Assembly (NCBI GenBank): GCA_947475445.1
Contig: CANJLC010000001.1
Coordinates: 62,001 to 126,000 of the forward strand
Length of the DNA: 64,000 nucleotides
Direction: 5' to 3'
Origin: Alphaproteobacteria bacterium
Lineage (GTDB): Bacteria; Pseudomonadota; Alphaproteobacteria; Micropepsales; Micropepsaceae
The translations under genes were made by a program, and so were the position numbers. Positions 27,742 through 36,087 of this stretch are shown in pieces; position 1 is the stretch's first letter, and every line of letters starts with the position of its first letter. The notes beneath the pieces are model-generated. The model was given only the letters and a program-made list of their open reading frames with translations. It had not been told where the DNA came from and did no database searches.

Positions 27742-29049
27742 GTGGCAACCAACATCCTGATGCCCGCTTTGTCGCCCACCATGGAAGAGGGCAAGCTCTC
27801 CAAATGGCTGGTCAAGGAAGGCGATGTCGTGAAGTCCGGCACCATCCTGGCCGAGATTGAAACCGACAAGGCCACCATGGAATTCGAAGCGGTGGACGAA
27901 GGCCGCATCGGAAAAATCCTGGTCCCCGAAGGCAGCGAAGGCGTGAAGGTCAATGCGCCTATCGCCATCCTGCTTGATGAAGGCGAAAAACTGGGCGCGG
28001 TGAATATCCCCGCCGCCATGAACGACATCAAGGCCGCGGTGAAGGCCGAAGTGCCGGCGGCCAAGCCCGCCGCCGCTCCCGCTCCCGTTGCTGCCGCACC
28101 CGCTCCCGCACCCGCTGCTGACGGCAAGCGCCTTTTCGCTTCGCCGCTGGCCCGCCGCGTCGCCGCCCAGAAGGGCATTGATCTTTCCGGCCTGGCAGGC
28201 TCGGGCCCGCGCGGCCGCATCGTTTTGCACGATGTGGAAAACGCCAAGCCCGGCGCAAAGCCGGCTGCAGCGCCTGCTGCCGCCGCCACAGGCGGCGGCA
28301 TCGGTGTGGCGGCGTTGCCTGATGCGCGCATGTTCTACAAGGCGGGCGAATACGAAGAAGTGCTGCATGACTCCATGCGCAAGGCCATCGCCAAGCGCCT
28401 GACCTCGGCCAAGGCGCTGATCCCGCATTATTACCTCACCATCGATTGCAACCTGACTTCGCTGATGGCCACCCGCGAGGCGCTGAACGCCGCCGCCCCC
28501 AAGGGCAAGGACAAAGTCCCCGCCTACAAGCTGTCGGTGAATGATTTCGTGGTGAAAGCCTCGGCCATGGCGCTGATCAAGCATCCGGACGTCAATGCCA
28601 GCTGGACCGATACCGCCATCCTCAAGCACAAGCACGCCGATGTCGGCATTGCCGTGGCGATCCCCTCGGGCCTGATTACGCCGATTGTCTTTGCGGCGGA
28701 AAGCAAGGGCCTGCACGAGATCTCCAACGAAGTGAAGGAACTGGCGGGCAAGGCCAAGGACAAGAAACTCAAGCCCCAGGAATATGAAGGCGGCGGCTTC
28801 TCGGTTTCCAATCTCGGCATGTTCGGCATCAAGAGCTTCACCTCGATCATCAACCCGCCCCAGTCCTGCATCATTGCGGTGGGTGCGGGCGAGGAACGCG
28901 CCATTGTGGTGAACGGCAAGATCGAAGTGGCCACCATGATGACCGTGACCATGTCCTGCGACCACCGCGTGGTGGACGGCGCCACCGGCGCGAAATTCCT
29001 GCAAACCTTCAAGCAGTTCATCGAAGAACCTGCTTCGATGCTGCTCTAG
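27742..29049 (+). CDS. pdhC: Pyruvate dehydrogenase E2, dihydrolipoamide acetyltransferase
   Basis: The 435-residue core of the complex: lipoyl domain ([10 protein letters not shown]), Ala/Pro linker, peripheral subunit-binding domain ([29 protein letters not shown]), second linker, and the catalytic domain ending with the active-site motif [15 protein letters not shown]. It transfers acetyl groups to CoA. GTG start with CAGGAG 6-7 bp upstream, 2 bp after pdhB. Its lipoyl domain is almost identical to that of PdhB at protein and DNA level. Confidence 0.96.
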   Translation: MATNILMPALSPTMEEGKLSKWLVKEGDVVKSGTILAEIETDKATMEFEAVDEGRIGKILVPEGSEGVKVNAPIAILLDEGEKLGAVNIPAAMNDIKAAVKAEVPAAKPAAAPAPVAAAPAPAPAADGKRLFASPLARRVAAQKGIDLSGLAGSGPRGRIVLHDVENAKPGAKPAAAPAAAATGGGIGVAALPDARMFYKAGEYEEVLHDSMRKAIAKRLTSAKALIPHYYLTIDCNLTSLMATREALNAAAPKGKDKVPAYKLSVNDFVVKASAMALIKHPDVNASWTDTAILKHKHADVGIAVAIPSGLITPIVFAAESKGLHEISNEVKELAGKAKDKKLKPQEYEGGGFSVSNLGMFGIKSFTSIINPPQSCIIAVGAGEERAIVVNGKIEVATMMTVTMSCDHRVVDGATGAKFLQTFKQFIEEPASMLL

Positions 29050-29058
29050 GGCGAGACG

Positions 29059-30459
29059 ATGGCCGATACCAGCTTTGACGTGATTGTGGTGGGCGGCGGC
29101 CCCGGCGGCTATGTCTGCGCCATCCGCTGCGCCCAGCTCGGCCTCAAGACCGCCGTGGTCGAGCGCGACCGCCTGGGCGGCATCTGCCTGAACTGGGGCT
29201 GCATTCCCACCAAGGCGCTGCTGCGCTCCTCCGAAACCTGGCACATGCTGCACCGGCTTGGGGAATTCGGCCTCTCCGCCGACAATTTCAAGTTCGACAT
29301 ATCCAAGATCGTGGCCCGTTCGCGCGGCGTGTCGCAGCAGCTGTCCAACGGTGTCGGCTTCCTGATGAAAAAGCACAAGATCACCGTGATCGCCGGTTCC
29401 GCCAAGCTGGCGGGCAAGGGCAAGCTGACGGTCACGCAGGACGGCAAGAACGCCGATTACACGGCCAAGAATATCGTGCTAGCCACAGGCGCCCGCGCCC
29501 GCACCATGCCGAGCCTGGAACCGGATGGCCTGCTGATCTGGACCTACCGCGAAGCCATGGTGCCGCCCAGCTTCCCCAAATCGCTCCTGGTGGTCGGCTC
29601 CGGCGCCATCGGCATTGAATTCGCCAGCTTCTACCGCACCTTGGGTGCCGAGGTGACAGTGGTCGAAGTTCTTGACCGCGTCATGCCGGTGGAAGACGAG
29701 GAAATTTCCGCTTTCGCCGCCAAGGCTTTCACCAAGCAGGGCATGAAGCTCAAGCTGGGCACGACCGTCACGGCGCTGAAAAAAGGCGCGGACAATGTCA
29801 CCGCCACGCTCAAGGCCAAGGACGGCAAGACCGAAGACATCACCGTGGACCGCGTCATCCTGGCCATGGGCATTGTCGGCAATGTGGAAAATATCGGCCT
29901 CGAAGCCGCCGGCATCAAGGTGGACCGCACCCACATCGTGGCGGGCAAGTATGGCGAAACCGGCGTGGACGGCGTCTGGGCCATCGGCGACCTGGTCGGC
30001 GGTCCCTGGCTGGCGCACAAGGCCATGCATGAAGGCGTCATCGTCGCGGAAAAAATCGCCGGGGTGAAAGGCGTGCATCCCCTCAATCCCGCCAACGTGC
30101 CGGGCTGCACCTATTGCTGGCCGCAGGTTGCTTCTGTCGGCATGACCGAAGCCAAGGCCAAGGAAGCCGGCCGCAAGGTCAAGGTTGGCCGCTTCCCCTT
30201 CATCGGCAACGGCAAGGCCATTGCGCTGGGCGAGGCCGAAGGCCTGGTCAAGACCGTATTCGATGCCGAGACAGGTGAATTGCTCGGCGCTCACATGATC
30301 GGTGCGGAAGTCACCGAACTGATCCAGGGCTATGTCATCGCCAAGACCAATGAGCTCACCGAAGAAGAGCTGGGCCACACCATCTTCCCGCATCCGACCC
30401 TGTCGGAAATGATGCACGAAGCCGTGCTGGATGCGGACAAGAAAGCCTTACATATCTAA
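29059..30459 (+). CDS. lpdA: Dihydrolipoamide dehydrogenase (E3)
   Basis: A 466-residue FAD flavoprotein that reoxidises dihydrolipoamide with NAD+. Seen: VVVGGGPGGYVCAIRCAQLG (FAD Rossmann), redox pair in GGICLNWGCIPTKALL, NAD-binding VVGSGAIGIEFASFYRTLG, second FAD motif VDGVWAIGDLVGGPWLAHKA, and the C-terminal catalytic His-Glu in IFPHPTLSEMMHEA. 9 bp after pdhC, the last gene of the pdh operon. Its 3 prime end overlaps the convergent sco gene by 12 bp. Confidence 0.96.
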   Translation: MADTSFDVIVVGGGPGGYVCAIRCAQLGLKTAVVERDRLGGICLNWGCIPTKALLRSSETWHMLHRLGEFGLSADNFKFDISKIVARSRGVSQQLSNGVGFLMKKHKITVIAGSAKLAGKGKLTVTQDGKNADYTAKNIVLATGARARTMPSLEPDGLLIWTYREAMVPPSFPKSLLVVGSGAIGIEFASFYRTLGAEVTVVEVLDRVMPVEDEEISAFAAKAFTKQGMKLKLGTTVTALKKGADNVTATLKAKDGKTEDITVDRVILAMGIVGNVENIGLEAAGIKVDRTHIVAGKYGETGVDGVWAIGDLVGGPWLAHKAMHEGVIVAEKIAGVKGVHPLNPANVPGCTYCWPQVASVGMTEAKAKEAGRKVKVGRFPFIGNGKAIALGEAEGLVKTVFDAETGELLGAHMIGAEVTELIQGYVIAKTNELTEEELGHTIFPHPTLSEMMHEAVLDADKKALHI

Positions 30460-31002
30460 CAGGCGCTTGACGTCCTGCGCCATCGCACCGGTATCGCCGG
30501 TGTCGGTGGTGACCAGCCGCGCCTTGGCGTCGCGGCCAAAGAAGAACACCGCGTTGGAATGCATCACCTCATAGGGCGGCCCCTTGGTGACGCCATAGGC
30601 GACGCGATAGCGGCGCGCCACATCGGCCAATTCGTTGGCGCTGCCGGATAGGCCATCGACCTGGGCAGAAAAAGCGGCGGCATATTTCTTCAGGGCCGCT
30701 GGCGTATCGCGGTCCGGGTCCACGCTGACGAACAGCACCCGCACGTCGGGGCTTGCCACCTTGCTGAGCATGTCCGCCAGGTTCGCCAGGGTGGTGGGGC
30801 AGACATCGGGGCAATTGGTATAGCCGAAATACAGCGCCACCACCTTGCCCTGGTAATCCTTTGCCGTAACCACCTTGCCGTCGCCGGCGCGGGTCATGCG
30901 CAGATCCAGCCGCGGCATGGCGCCCGAGACATCGGTCATGTGAAAGCCCGACTTGCCGCAACCGGCAAGCAGCAACACAAGGGCGAAGGCAAAGATCCGC
31001 AT
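30448..31002 (-). CDS. SCO1/SenC/PrrC-family copper chaperone lipoprotein
   Basis: A 184-residue thioredoxin-fold protein with a lipoprotein signal (FALVLLLAGCGKSG, lipobox LAGC). The copper-binding CxxxC is in YTNCPDVCPTT and the distal His in VMHSNAVFFF. Sco proteins deliver copper to the CuA site of cytochrome c oxidase. ATG 31002 is chosen because the lipoprotein signal starts there; the 10 extra residues of the track start are not signal-like. It is divergent from ctaG, another oxidase assembly gene, 58 bp away. Confidence 0.92.
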   Translation of the reverse strand: MRIFAFALVLLLAGCGKSGFHMTDVSGAMPRLDLRMTRAGDGKVVTAKDYQGKVVALYFGYTNCPDVCPTTLANLADMLSKVASPDVRVLFVSVDPDRDTPAALKKYAAAFSAQVDGLSGSANELADVARRYRVAYGVTKGPPYEVMHSNAVFFFGRDAKARLVTTDTGDTGAMAQDVKRLLDM

Positions 31003-31060
31003 GGCCGCGTCCTTATCACGCTCTTGCTCCATGCCGATACGCGCTTAAAGTCGCGCCCGC

Positions 31061-31954
31061 ATGACAAGATCGGCTTCCTGGCTGTGGTATGGCGCGCTGC
31101 TGGTGGCGGGCTCGCTGCTTTACACCATTTCCGCCCGTTTCCCGGCCCAGCTTCCCGCCTTCATGCCCTGGGAATTTCACTGGCCGGAATTCCTCGCCAC
31201 GGCCTTGTCACTGGCCTGGTTTGTGCGCGGATTAAAGCGCGTGGCGCAGCCGCCAGCCTTGTGGCGGCAGATCTGCTTCGTGGCGGGCGTGATTTCCTTC
31301 TATGTCGTGCTGCAGACCAAGGTGGATTACTACGCCCAGCACATGTTCTTCGTGCATCGCTGGGCGCATTTCGTGCTGCATCATGCCGGCGCGTTCGCCA
31401 TCGCCCTGGGGATGAGCGGTCCCACCCTTTATGCCGGCATGCCGGATTTTCTCAGACCGCTGGTGGATTCAAAAGCCGTCCAGAAAACCGTTTCCGTGCT
31501 TCAGCATCCAGCAGTCGCGCCCGCTTTGTTCGTGGGCCTGCTCTATTTCTGGCTGATCCCGGCCATCCACACCCCCGTGATGCTGAACGCGGACCTTTAC
31601 ATGGTCATGAACTGGAGCATGGCGATCAATGGCGTGATGTTCTGGTCGCTGATACTGGACAATCGCGCCAGGCCGCCGGCCCGGCTGTCCCACCTGATGC
31701 GGGCAGGCCTCATCCTGATCATCGAGCTGCCCCAGATGGTGCTGGGCGCCATCCTGTCGCTGTCCATGTCCGACTATTATCCCGTCTACACCATCTGTGG
31801 CCGCATCATCGCCATGACGGCGCTGAACGACCAGCATTATGGCGGACTGATCATCTGGCTGCCGGGCACCCTGACCAGCTTCGCCGCCATGATCGCAGTG
31901 CTGGTCACAATGCGATTAAACGAGGAGAAGGCTGAGCGCGAACGGGCGGCCTAG
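31061..31954 (+). CDS. CtaG-type (caa3) cytochrome c oxidase assembly membrane protein
   Basis: A 297-residue polytopic membrane protein with about seven TM helices, matching the Caa3_CtaG family: WYGALLVAGSLLYTI, ATALSLAWFVRGLKRV, DYYAQHMFFVHRWAHFVLHHAG with its His cluster, MNWSMAINGVMFWSLI, and YTICGRIIAMTALNDQHYGGLIIWLPG. His-rich membrane motifs suggest copper handling. Its divergent neighbour is Sco. The stop overlaps the stop end of msrA by 4 bp. Confidence 0.85.
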   Translation: MTRSASWLWYGALLVAGSLLYTISARFPAQLPAFMPWEFHWPEFLATALSLAWFVRGLKRVAQPPALWRQICFVAGVISFYVVLQTKVDYYAQHMFFVHRWAHFVLHHAGAFAIALGMSGPTLYAGMPDFLRPLVDSKAVQKTVSVLQHPAVAPALFVGLLYFWLIPAIHTPVMLNADLYMVMNWSMAINGVMFWSLILDNRARPPARLSHLMRAGLILIIELPQMVLGAILSLSMSDYYPVYTICGRIIAMTALNDQHYGGLIIWLPGTLTSFAAMIAVLVTMRLNEEKAERERAA

Positions 31955-32442
31955 TGGTTTTGCAAATCCGCAAAACTCACATGACACGACCCGCCATGCT
32001 TCTGGAAATAGCGCTGGTGATGCTCTTCGGCCGGCCAGAAGGTGGGGGCGGCCTCGAGCTGGGTGACGATGGGGCTCTTGTAGCGCCCAGACGCCTCAGC
32101 CGCCGCCAGCCGCTCCCGCGCCACCCGGGCTTGCTCCGGACCGTGCGTGAAGATCACCGAACGGTACTGGGTGCCGACATCCGGCCCCTGGCGGTTGCGG
32201 GTGGTGGGGTTGTGCATCTTGAAAAAGTAATCCACCAGGTCGGCATACGCGACCTTGGCCGGGTCGAAGGTTACTTCCACCACTTCGGCATGGTTGGTGT
32301 CGCCGTTGCAGACTTGGCGGTAGGTCGGCCTCTGGCTGGCCCCGCCGGCATAGCCGCTGACCGCGTCCGCCACCCCGGGCACCTGGCGGAAGAAATCCTC
32401 CACCCCCCAGAAGCAGCCTGCGCCAAAAAGAGCCTTCTCCAT
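31951..32442 (-). CDS. msrA: Peptide-methionine (S)-S-oxide reductase
   Basis: A 163-residue MsrA, repairing S-epimers of oxidised methionine. The catalytic Cys is in FGAGCFWGVEDFF; other landmarks are YAGGASQRPTYRQVC, NHAEVVEVTFDP, FKMHNPTTRNRQGPDVGTQYRS and FWPAEEHHQRYFQKHG. ATG 32442 is chosen over the longer track start: GAGAGGAAC lies 7 bp upstream and homology starts right there. The C-terminal resolving Cys is probably in GSCHVS. Confidence 0.95.
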   Translation of the reverse strand: MEKALFGAGCFWGVEDFFRQVPGVADAVSGYAGGASQRPTYRQVCNGDTNHAEVVEVTFDPAKVAYADLVDYFFKMHNPTTRNRQGPDVGTQYRSVIFTHGPEQARVARERLAAAEASGRYKSPIVTQLEAAPTFWPAEEHHQRYFQKHGGSCHVSFADLQNH

Positions 32443-32528
32443 GTCCGTTCCTCTCGTCATGCGCCCGATGAATCCGCCCGCACCAAAGGTCGGTGTCATG
32501 GCCGCCATTTTCAAGCTATAGGGACGGC

Positions 32529-33602
32529 ATGAAGGTCGTCATCATCGGGGCAGGCGTGGCGGGTCTGGCCATTGGCTGGCGGCTCGCCCAGGCAGGGTCT
32601 GAGGTCACAATCCTGGACCGCGCCCAGCCCGCTTCCGGGGCCAGCTGGGCTGCTGCCGGAATGATTGCAGTGACAGCAGAACTGGCGGACGCCAGCGCCC
32701 CTGAAATTGAATTTGCCAGATATGCCAACAGCCTGTGGCCGTCTTTTGCGGAAGAAGTTGAGGCTGCAAGCGACCGTGTGATCGGCTTTTCCCGGGCTGG
32801 CGCCCTGATCCTGGCCGCGGATGAGGCGGGCTTGGCGCGTCTGCGCAAACAGACCTCAGAGCCCGGCCTGGAGATGCTCGACGCCGGGCAGGTCCGCGCC
32901 CTGGCGCCGATGGTGACCGGGCCCCAGGAAGGGGCGCTTTGGTCCCCGAAGGAAGCCCGGGTGGACAACCGCGCCCTGGGCATCGCCCTCAGTCATGCCT
33001 TCCAGCGCGCCGGCGGAACGCTGATCGCCAACGAGGCGGTGGTCCGCATCGAGCGCCAGGGGGGCCGCGCCGCCATCGCCCATACCCCCTTTGGACTTTA
33101 CCCCGCCGATATCTTCATTCTCGCTGCCGGCGCCTGGAGTGGCTTGCTCGAAGAGGTGCTGGCCCCCATCACCCCGGTGAAGGGCCAGATGATCGCCCTG
33201 GCGCCTCCCCGGGGAGCGATGCCGCCACAGCAGGTGATCTGGGGCAACGGCATCTACGCCGTGCCACGGGGCAATCGTCTTCTGGTCGGGGCAACGGTGG
33301 AAGATGTCGGCTTTGATACCAAGCCAACCGATGCTGCCCGCGGCAGCCTGCGCGCCAGGGCGCAGGCCCTGATGCCCGGCCTCATGCGTTGGACATTGGC
33401 CGAACACTGGGCGGGCCTGCGGCCGCGTTCCCCCGATGGGCTGCCGCTGCTGGGGCCGACCAAACTCGATGGCCTGTGGCTGGCCGGCGGCCAGTTCCGC
33501 AACGGCATCCTGTTCGCGCCCGCCATCGCCCAAAGCGTGACGGCGCAGCTTCTGGGCAAGGCCGCCCCCATTGCCGCTTTTGATCCGCGCAGGCTCGCAT
33601 GA
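32529..33602 (+). CDS. FAD-dependent amino-acid oxidase, ThiO (glycine oxidase)-like
   Basis: A 357-residue DAO-fold flavoprotein: N-terminal VVIIGAGVAGLAIGWRLAQAG with the acidic strand end ILDRAQPASGASWAAAGM, middle VDNRALGIALSHAFQRAGG, FILAAGAWS, PVKGQMIAL, and a C-terminal WAGLRPRSPDGLPLLGPT followed by GQFRNGILFAP. This is the pattern of ThiO, which makes the glycine imine for the thiazole of thiamine. No other thi genes are nearby, so another D-amino-acid or sarcosine oxidase is possible. The stop overlaps the HIT gene start. Confidence 0.8.
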   Translation: MKVVIIGAGVAGLAIGWRLAQAGSEVTILDRAQPASGASWAAAGMIAVTAELADASAPEIEFARYANSLWPSFAEEVEAASDRVIGFSRAGALILAADEAGLARLRKQTSEPGLEMLDAGQVRALAPMVTGPQEGALWSPKEARVDNRALGIALSHAFQRAGGTLIANEAVVRIERQGGRAAIAHTPFGLYPADIFILAAGAWSGLLEEVLAPITPVKGQMIALAPPRGAMPPQQVIWGNGIYAVPRGNRLLVGATVEDVGFDTKPTDAARGSLRARAQALMPGLMRWTLAEHWAGLRPRSPDGLPLLGPTKLDGLWLAGGQFRNGILFAPAIAQSVTAQLLGKAAPIAAFDPRRLA

Positions 33603-33994
33603 GTTTCGAACTGCATCCCAGGCTTGCTGCCGATACGCGCTTTGTGTCCGACTGGCCGCTCTGCCGCGTGCTGCTGATGAATGACGCGCGCTATTTCTGG
33701 CTGGTTCTGGTGCCGCGCCGCGAAGGGCTGACCGAAATCACCAATTTGCCGTCGCCCGAGCGCGCTGCGCTGATGGAAGAAACGGCCAGGGCAGGGCAGG
33801 TCATCAAGGCTGCCGGCCTGCCCAAGCTCAATATCGGCGCCCTGGGCAACCTGGTGCCCCAGCTTCACATGCATGTGATCGGGCGTGCGCCGGGCGACCC
33901 GGCCTGGCCGGGCCCGGTCTGGGGCCATGGCACCGCCACCGCTTATGATCCCGCGGCGCTGGCCGCCCGGCTCGATTTGGTAAGGTCTCGTTAA
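33599..33994 (+). CDS. HIT-domain protein
   Basis: A 131-residue histidine-triad protein. The triad is in GALGNLVPQLHMHVIGR (HxHxh), with the first conserved strand region LLMNDARYFWLVLVPRREG. HIT proteins hydrolyse or transfer nucleotides from dinucleotides or adenylated compounds; the substrate is unknown. Its ATG overlaps the stop of the flavoprotein gene, so both are translated from one mRNA. A Trp/Pro-rich C-terminus (DPAWPGPVWG) marks the DUF-type HIT subgroup common in alphaproteobacteria. Confidence 0.88.
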   Translation: MSFELHPRLAADTRFVSDWPLCRVLLMNDARYFWLVLVPRREGLTEITNLPSPERAALMEETARAGQVIKAAGLPKLNIGALGNLVPQLHMHVIGRAPGDPAWPGPVWGHGTATAYDPAALAARLDLVRSR

Positions 33995-34021
33995 CCATAA
34001 GGGGGCATTTTTGCCCTTATG
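33991..34021 (+). promoter_or_regulatory. TTAACCAT CtrA half-site and hairpin covering SD and start codon of the transglycosylase gene
   Basis: TTAACCAT (33991-33998) is the 8-mer CtrA half-site used in several alphaproteobacteria. It leads directly into CATAAGGG-GG-CA ... TG-CCCTTATG, a 10-bp stem with a GG bulge (33996-34021) whose left arm holds the AAGGGGG ribosome site and whose right arm ends in the ATG. The hairpin could limit translation or act as a weak terminator for the upstream operon. Confidence 0.4.
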
Positions 34022-34876
34022 CAGGTAGGGACCGCCGCCGATACCACCAATATTGTCAGCGCGCTGCGCACCGCCGCAGCCGCGACAGGCTCGGATTTCA
34101 ATTATCTGCTGGGCACCGCCATGCGCGAATCCAGCCTCAAGCCCGGCGCGCAGTCCAGCTCATCTTCCGCCACCGGCCTGTTCCAGTTCATCGACCAGAC
34201 CTGGCTCGGCCTGGTCAAGGATCACGGCGCCAAGTACGGCATGGCCAAGATGGCCGATGCGATCAAGGTCGACAGCGATGGCCGCTATCGCGCCGCCACG
34301 GAAAAAGACCGCAACGCCATTCTCGAACTGCGCAAGGATCCGAAGGTCGCGGGCCTGATGGCCGGCGAATACAGCAAGGCTTCGGCGGCGCAACTGGAGT
34401 CTACCCTGGGCCGCAGCGTTTGCGGTGGTGAACTATATGCGGCGCATTTCCTGGGGCCGGATGGCGCCTGCAAGCTGATCCGTGCTGCCGAGAGCAAGCC
34501 CGGCGCCAGCGCGGCCGCCTTGCTGCCGCACGCGGCAGAGGCAAACAAAAGCGTATTTTATCATGCCGATGGGTCTGCCAAGAGCGTCGGCGAAGTTTAT
34601 GGCTGGGCGACGCAACAGCCGGGCGCCACGGCGCCGGTGCGCGCGCCGGACGAAACGCAGAATGCCTGGGTGCGCGCCGCCAGCGCGTCATCCACCAATA
34701 TCGAAAGCCTGCTGGCAAGCGTGATGAACTGGCAGCCGTCGCACAATTTCTTCTCGCCGGGCGCGGCCGCGGCGGCATTCTCCGGCGCCAGCTATTCCAC
34801 CAGTTATGGCAATGAAGGCCCGTCCTCGCCGCTGATGCTGACGCCGGGCCTGTTGGACGTGCTGTCGCAGGGTTAG
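34019..34876 (+). CDS. SLT-type lytic transglycosylase domain protein without signal peptide
   Basis: A 285-residue protein whose first half is a soluble lytic transglycosylase-like domain: catalytic Glu in TAMRESSLKPGAQ, then SATGLFQFIDQTWLGLV, SKASAAQLESTLGR and GELYAAHFLGPDGACKLI. The second half is Ala/Ser-rich and probably disordered. No signal peptide or TM segment is present, as in flagellum- or pilus-linked transglycosylases exported by dedicated machinery; location is inferred only. It sits beside HPt, receiver and DUF2336 genes. Confidence 0.78.
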   Translation: MQVGTAADTTNIVSALRTAAAATGSDFNYLLGTAMRESSLKPGAQSSSSSATGLFQFIDQTWLGLVKDHGAKYGMAKMADAIKVDSDGRYRAATEKDRNAILELRKDPKVAGLMAGEYSKASAAQLESTLGRSVCGGELYAAHFLGPDGACKLIRAAESKPGASAAALLPHAAEANKSVFYHADGSAKSVGEVYGWATQQPGATAPVRAPDETQNAWVRAASASSTNIESLLASVMNWQPSHNFFSPGAAAAAFSGASYSTSYGNEGPSSPLMLTPGLLDVLSQG

Positions 34877-35358
34877 CGCTTCAACGCCTCGGCGACCTGG
34901 CCTTCCAGTTCGACGCTCAGCGCCAGGGCCAGCTTGTTGGATTCGTCCATCACCTTGTCGCGATAGATCACATGAATGGCGTTGACATGCGCGTCAACCA
35001 GCCCCATCGGCAACGGCTTTTCCGGGGGCAATTCCCCGATCAGCTTGGACAGCGAGCCTGACACCCGCGCGACCAGCGGGTAATTGAACGTGGCGGCCTG
35101 GCCCTTCATGTCATGGGCGGCACGCAGCATCGCATCGCGCGAGGCGGAATCCGGCGTCTTGGCGAAACGCGCCCGCGCCGCCATCAGCTTTTCCACATCG
35201 GAAGCTGCCCAGGCGGCAAACTCACTCTTGATGCCTTCCATGGCGGCTTCGGCGCGGCGAATGGCGCTCATGTCGAGGCCGGCAAAGGTGCCGCCGCCAA
35301 CTTTCGCCTTCAACATGTTGGGCGGCATGAACAGTTCGATGGGTTGTTCGCGAGCCAT
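34873..35358 (-). CDS. HPt-domain phosphotransfer protein
   Basis: A 161-residue helical protein with an HPt-like phosphorylation site: RAAHDMKGQAATFNYPLVARVSGSL, where the His followed by xxKG is the expected phospho-acceptor. It lies 8 bp downstream of the receiver gene on the same strand, so the two are one operon and probably one phosphorelay step. No histidine kinase is present in the window. The N-terminal 60 residues (FMPPNMLKAKVGGGTFAG) match nothing I recognise. Confidence 0.75.
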   Translation of the reverse strand: MAREQPIELFMPPNMLKAKVGGGTFAGLDMSAIRRAEAAMEGIKSEFAAWAASDVEKLMAARARFAKTPDSASRDAMLRAAHDMKGQAATFNYPLVARVSGSLSKLIGELPPEKPLPMGLVDAHVNAIHVIYRDKVMDESNKLALALSVELEGQVAEALKR

Positions 35359-35366
35359 GGTGTCTC

Positions 35367-35879
35367 CTATTCCGCGGCTTGCGCGGCCGCATCCTTCTTT
35401 TCGCGCCGCTCGGGGCCGCGATATTCCTCCGCGCCACGGCGGCGGCGGCAGGGTCCGAAATAGGCCTCGGTGCGCACATAGGGGCGGGGACTTTCAATCA
35501 CCGCCACCAGGCGCTGCATCATGGTCTTCACCGAAACCGGCTTGGCGATGAATTCGTTGACGCCGGCGTCGCGCGCCTGGCGCACCCGGTCGATATGGGT
35601 ATGGCCGGTGAGCATGATGACGGGCATGAAGGGATTGGGGGCCTGCGGGTTGGTGCGGATCATCTCCACCAGCTCCAGTCCTGACATGCCTTCCATCATC
35701 CAGTCCAACACGCAGACATCGGGATTGGATTCGCGCAAGACCACCCAGGCGCGCTCGGCGCTTTCCGCTTCATAGATCTGGATGACGCCAAACGCCTGCA
35801 GGATCGTGGTGACGAGCTTGCGCATATGCGCATTGTCGTCCACGACCAACACTTTCAGCCTCTCGAACTGATAACTCAT
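35367..35879 (-). CDS. Single-domain response regulator (CheY-like) with GPxRR tail
   Basis: A 170-residue receiver with every canonical residue: LKVLVVDDN (acidic pair), VCVLDWMMEG (phospho-acceptor Asp), VIMLTGHT (Thr) and EFIAKPVS (Lys). It has no DNA-binding or enzymatic output domain; the C-terminus is a basic tail with AYFGPCRRRR and YRGPERRE, a motif also found in the degenerate receiver at 16900-17853. It precedes the HPt gene by 8 bp. A perfect palindrome TTAACG-GG-CGTTAA (35932-35945) lies about 55 bp upstream. Confidence 0.9.
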   Translation of the reverse strand: MSYQFERLKVLVVDDNAHMRKLVTTILQAFGVIQIYEAESAERAWVVLRESNPDVCVLDWMMEGMSGLELVEMIRTNPQAPNPFMPVIMLTGHTHIDRVRQARDAGVNEFIAKPVSVKTMMQRLVAVIESPRPYVRTEAYFGPCRRRRGAEEYRGPERREKKDAAAQAAE

Positions 35880-36087
35880 TGTACGCCCAGCCGCCTACGC
35901 GCCCATGGGGGCGCAATGTTGTCACTCTAGCTTAACGGGCGTTAACACCTGATGAACTGTTGAAGCGCGTGCAGGCCCGCCTCACCCCGCGCGTGCGCAG
36001 CACGCTGGCGGGGGAGGTGGCCGTAGCAACGCGAGGCGCGGCTACGCCCGGCGCCGAGCAAAGTTGCGCAGGCCGGAGGGGGGTAAA
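35880..36087. other. Intergenic region between the response regulator and nadK
   Basis: 208 bp without a supported gene. It contains TTAACG-GG-CGTTAA (35932-35945), close to the receiver promoter side, which resembles a CtrA box but has a 6-bp instead of 7-bp spacer. The remainder is GC-rich sequence with no clear terminator or repeat. Confidence 0.4.

Noticed and set aside
35932-35945. TTAACG-GG-CGTTAA as a third CtrA box
   Set aside because: The spacer is 6 bp rather than 7; kept as a palindrome near the receiver gene but not counted as a CtrA site.
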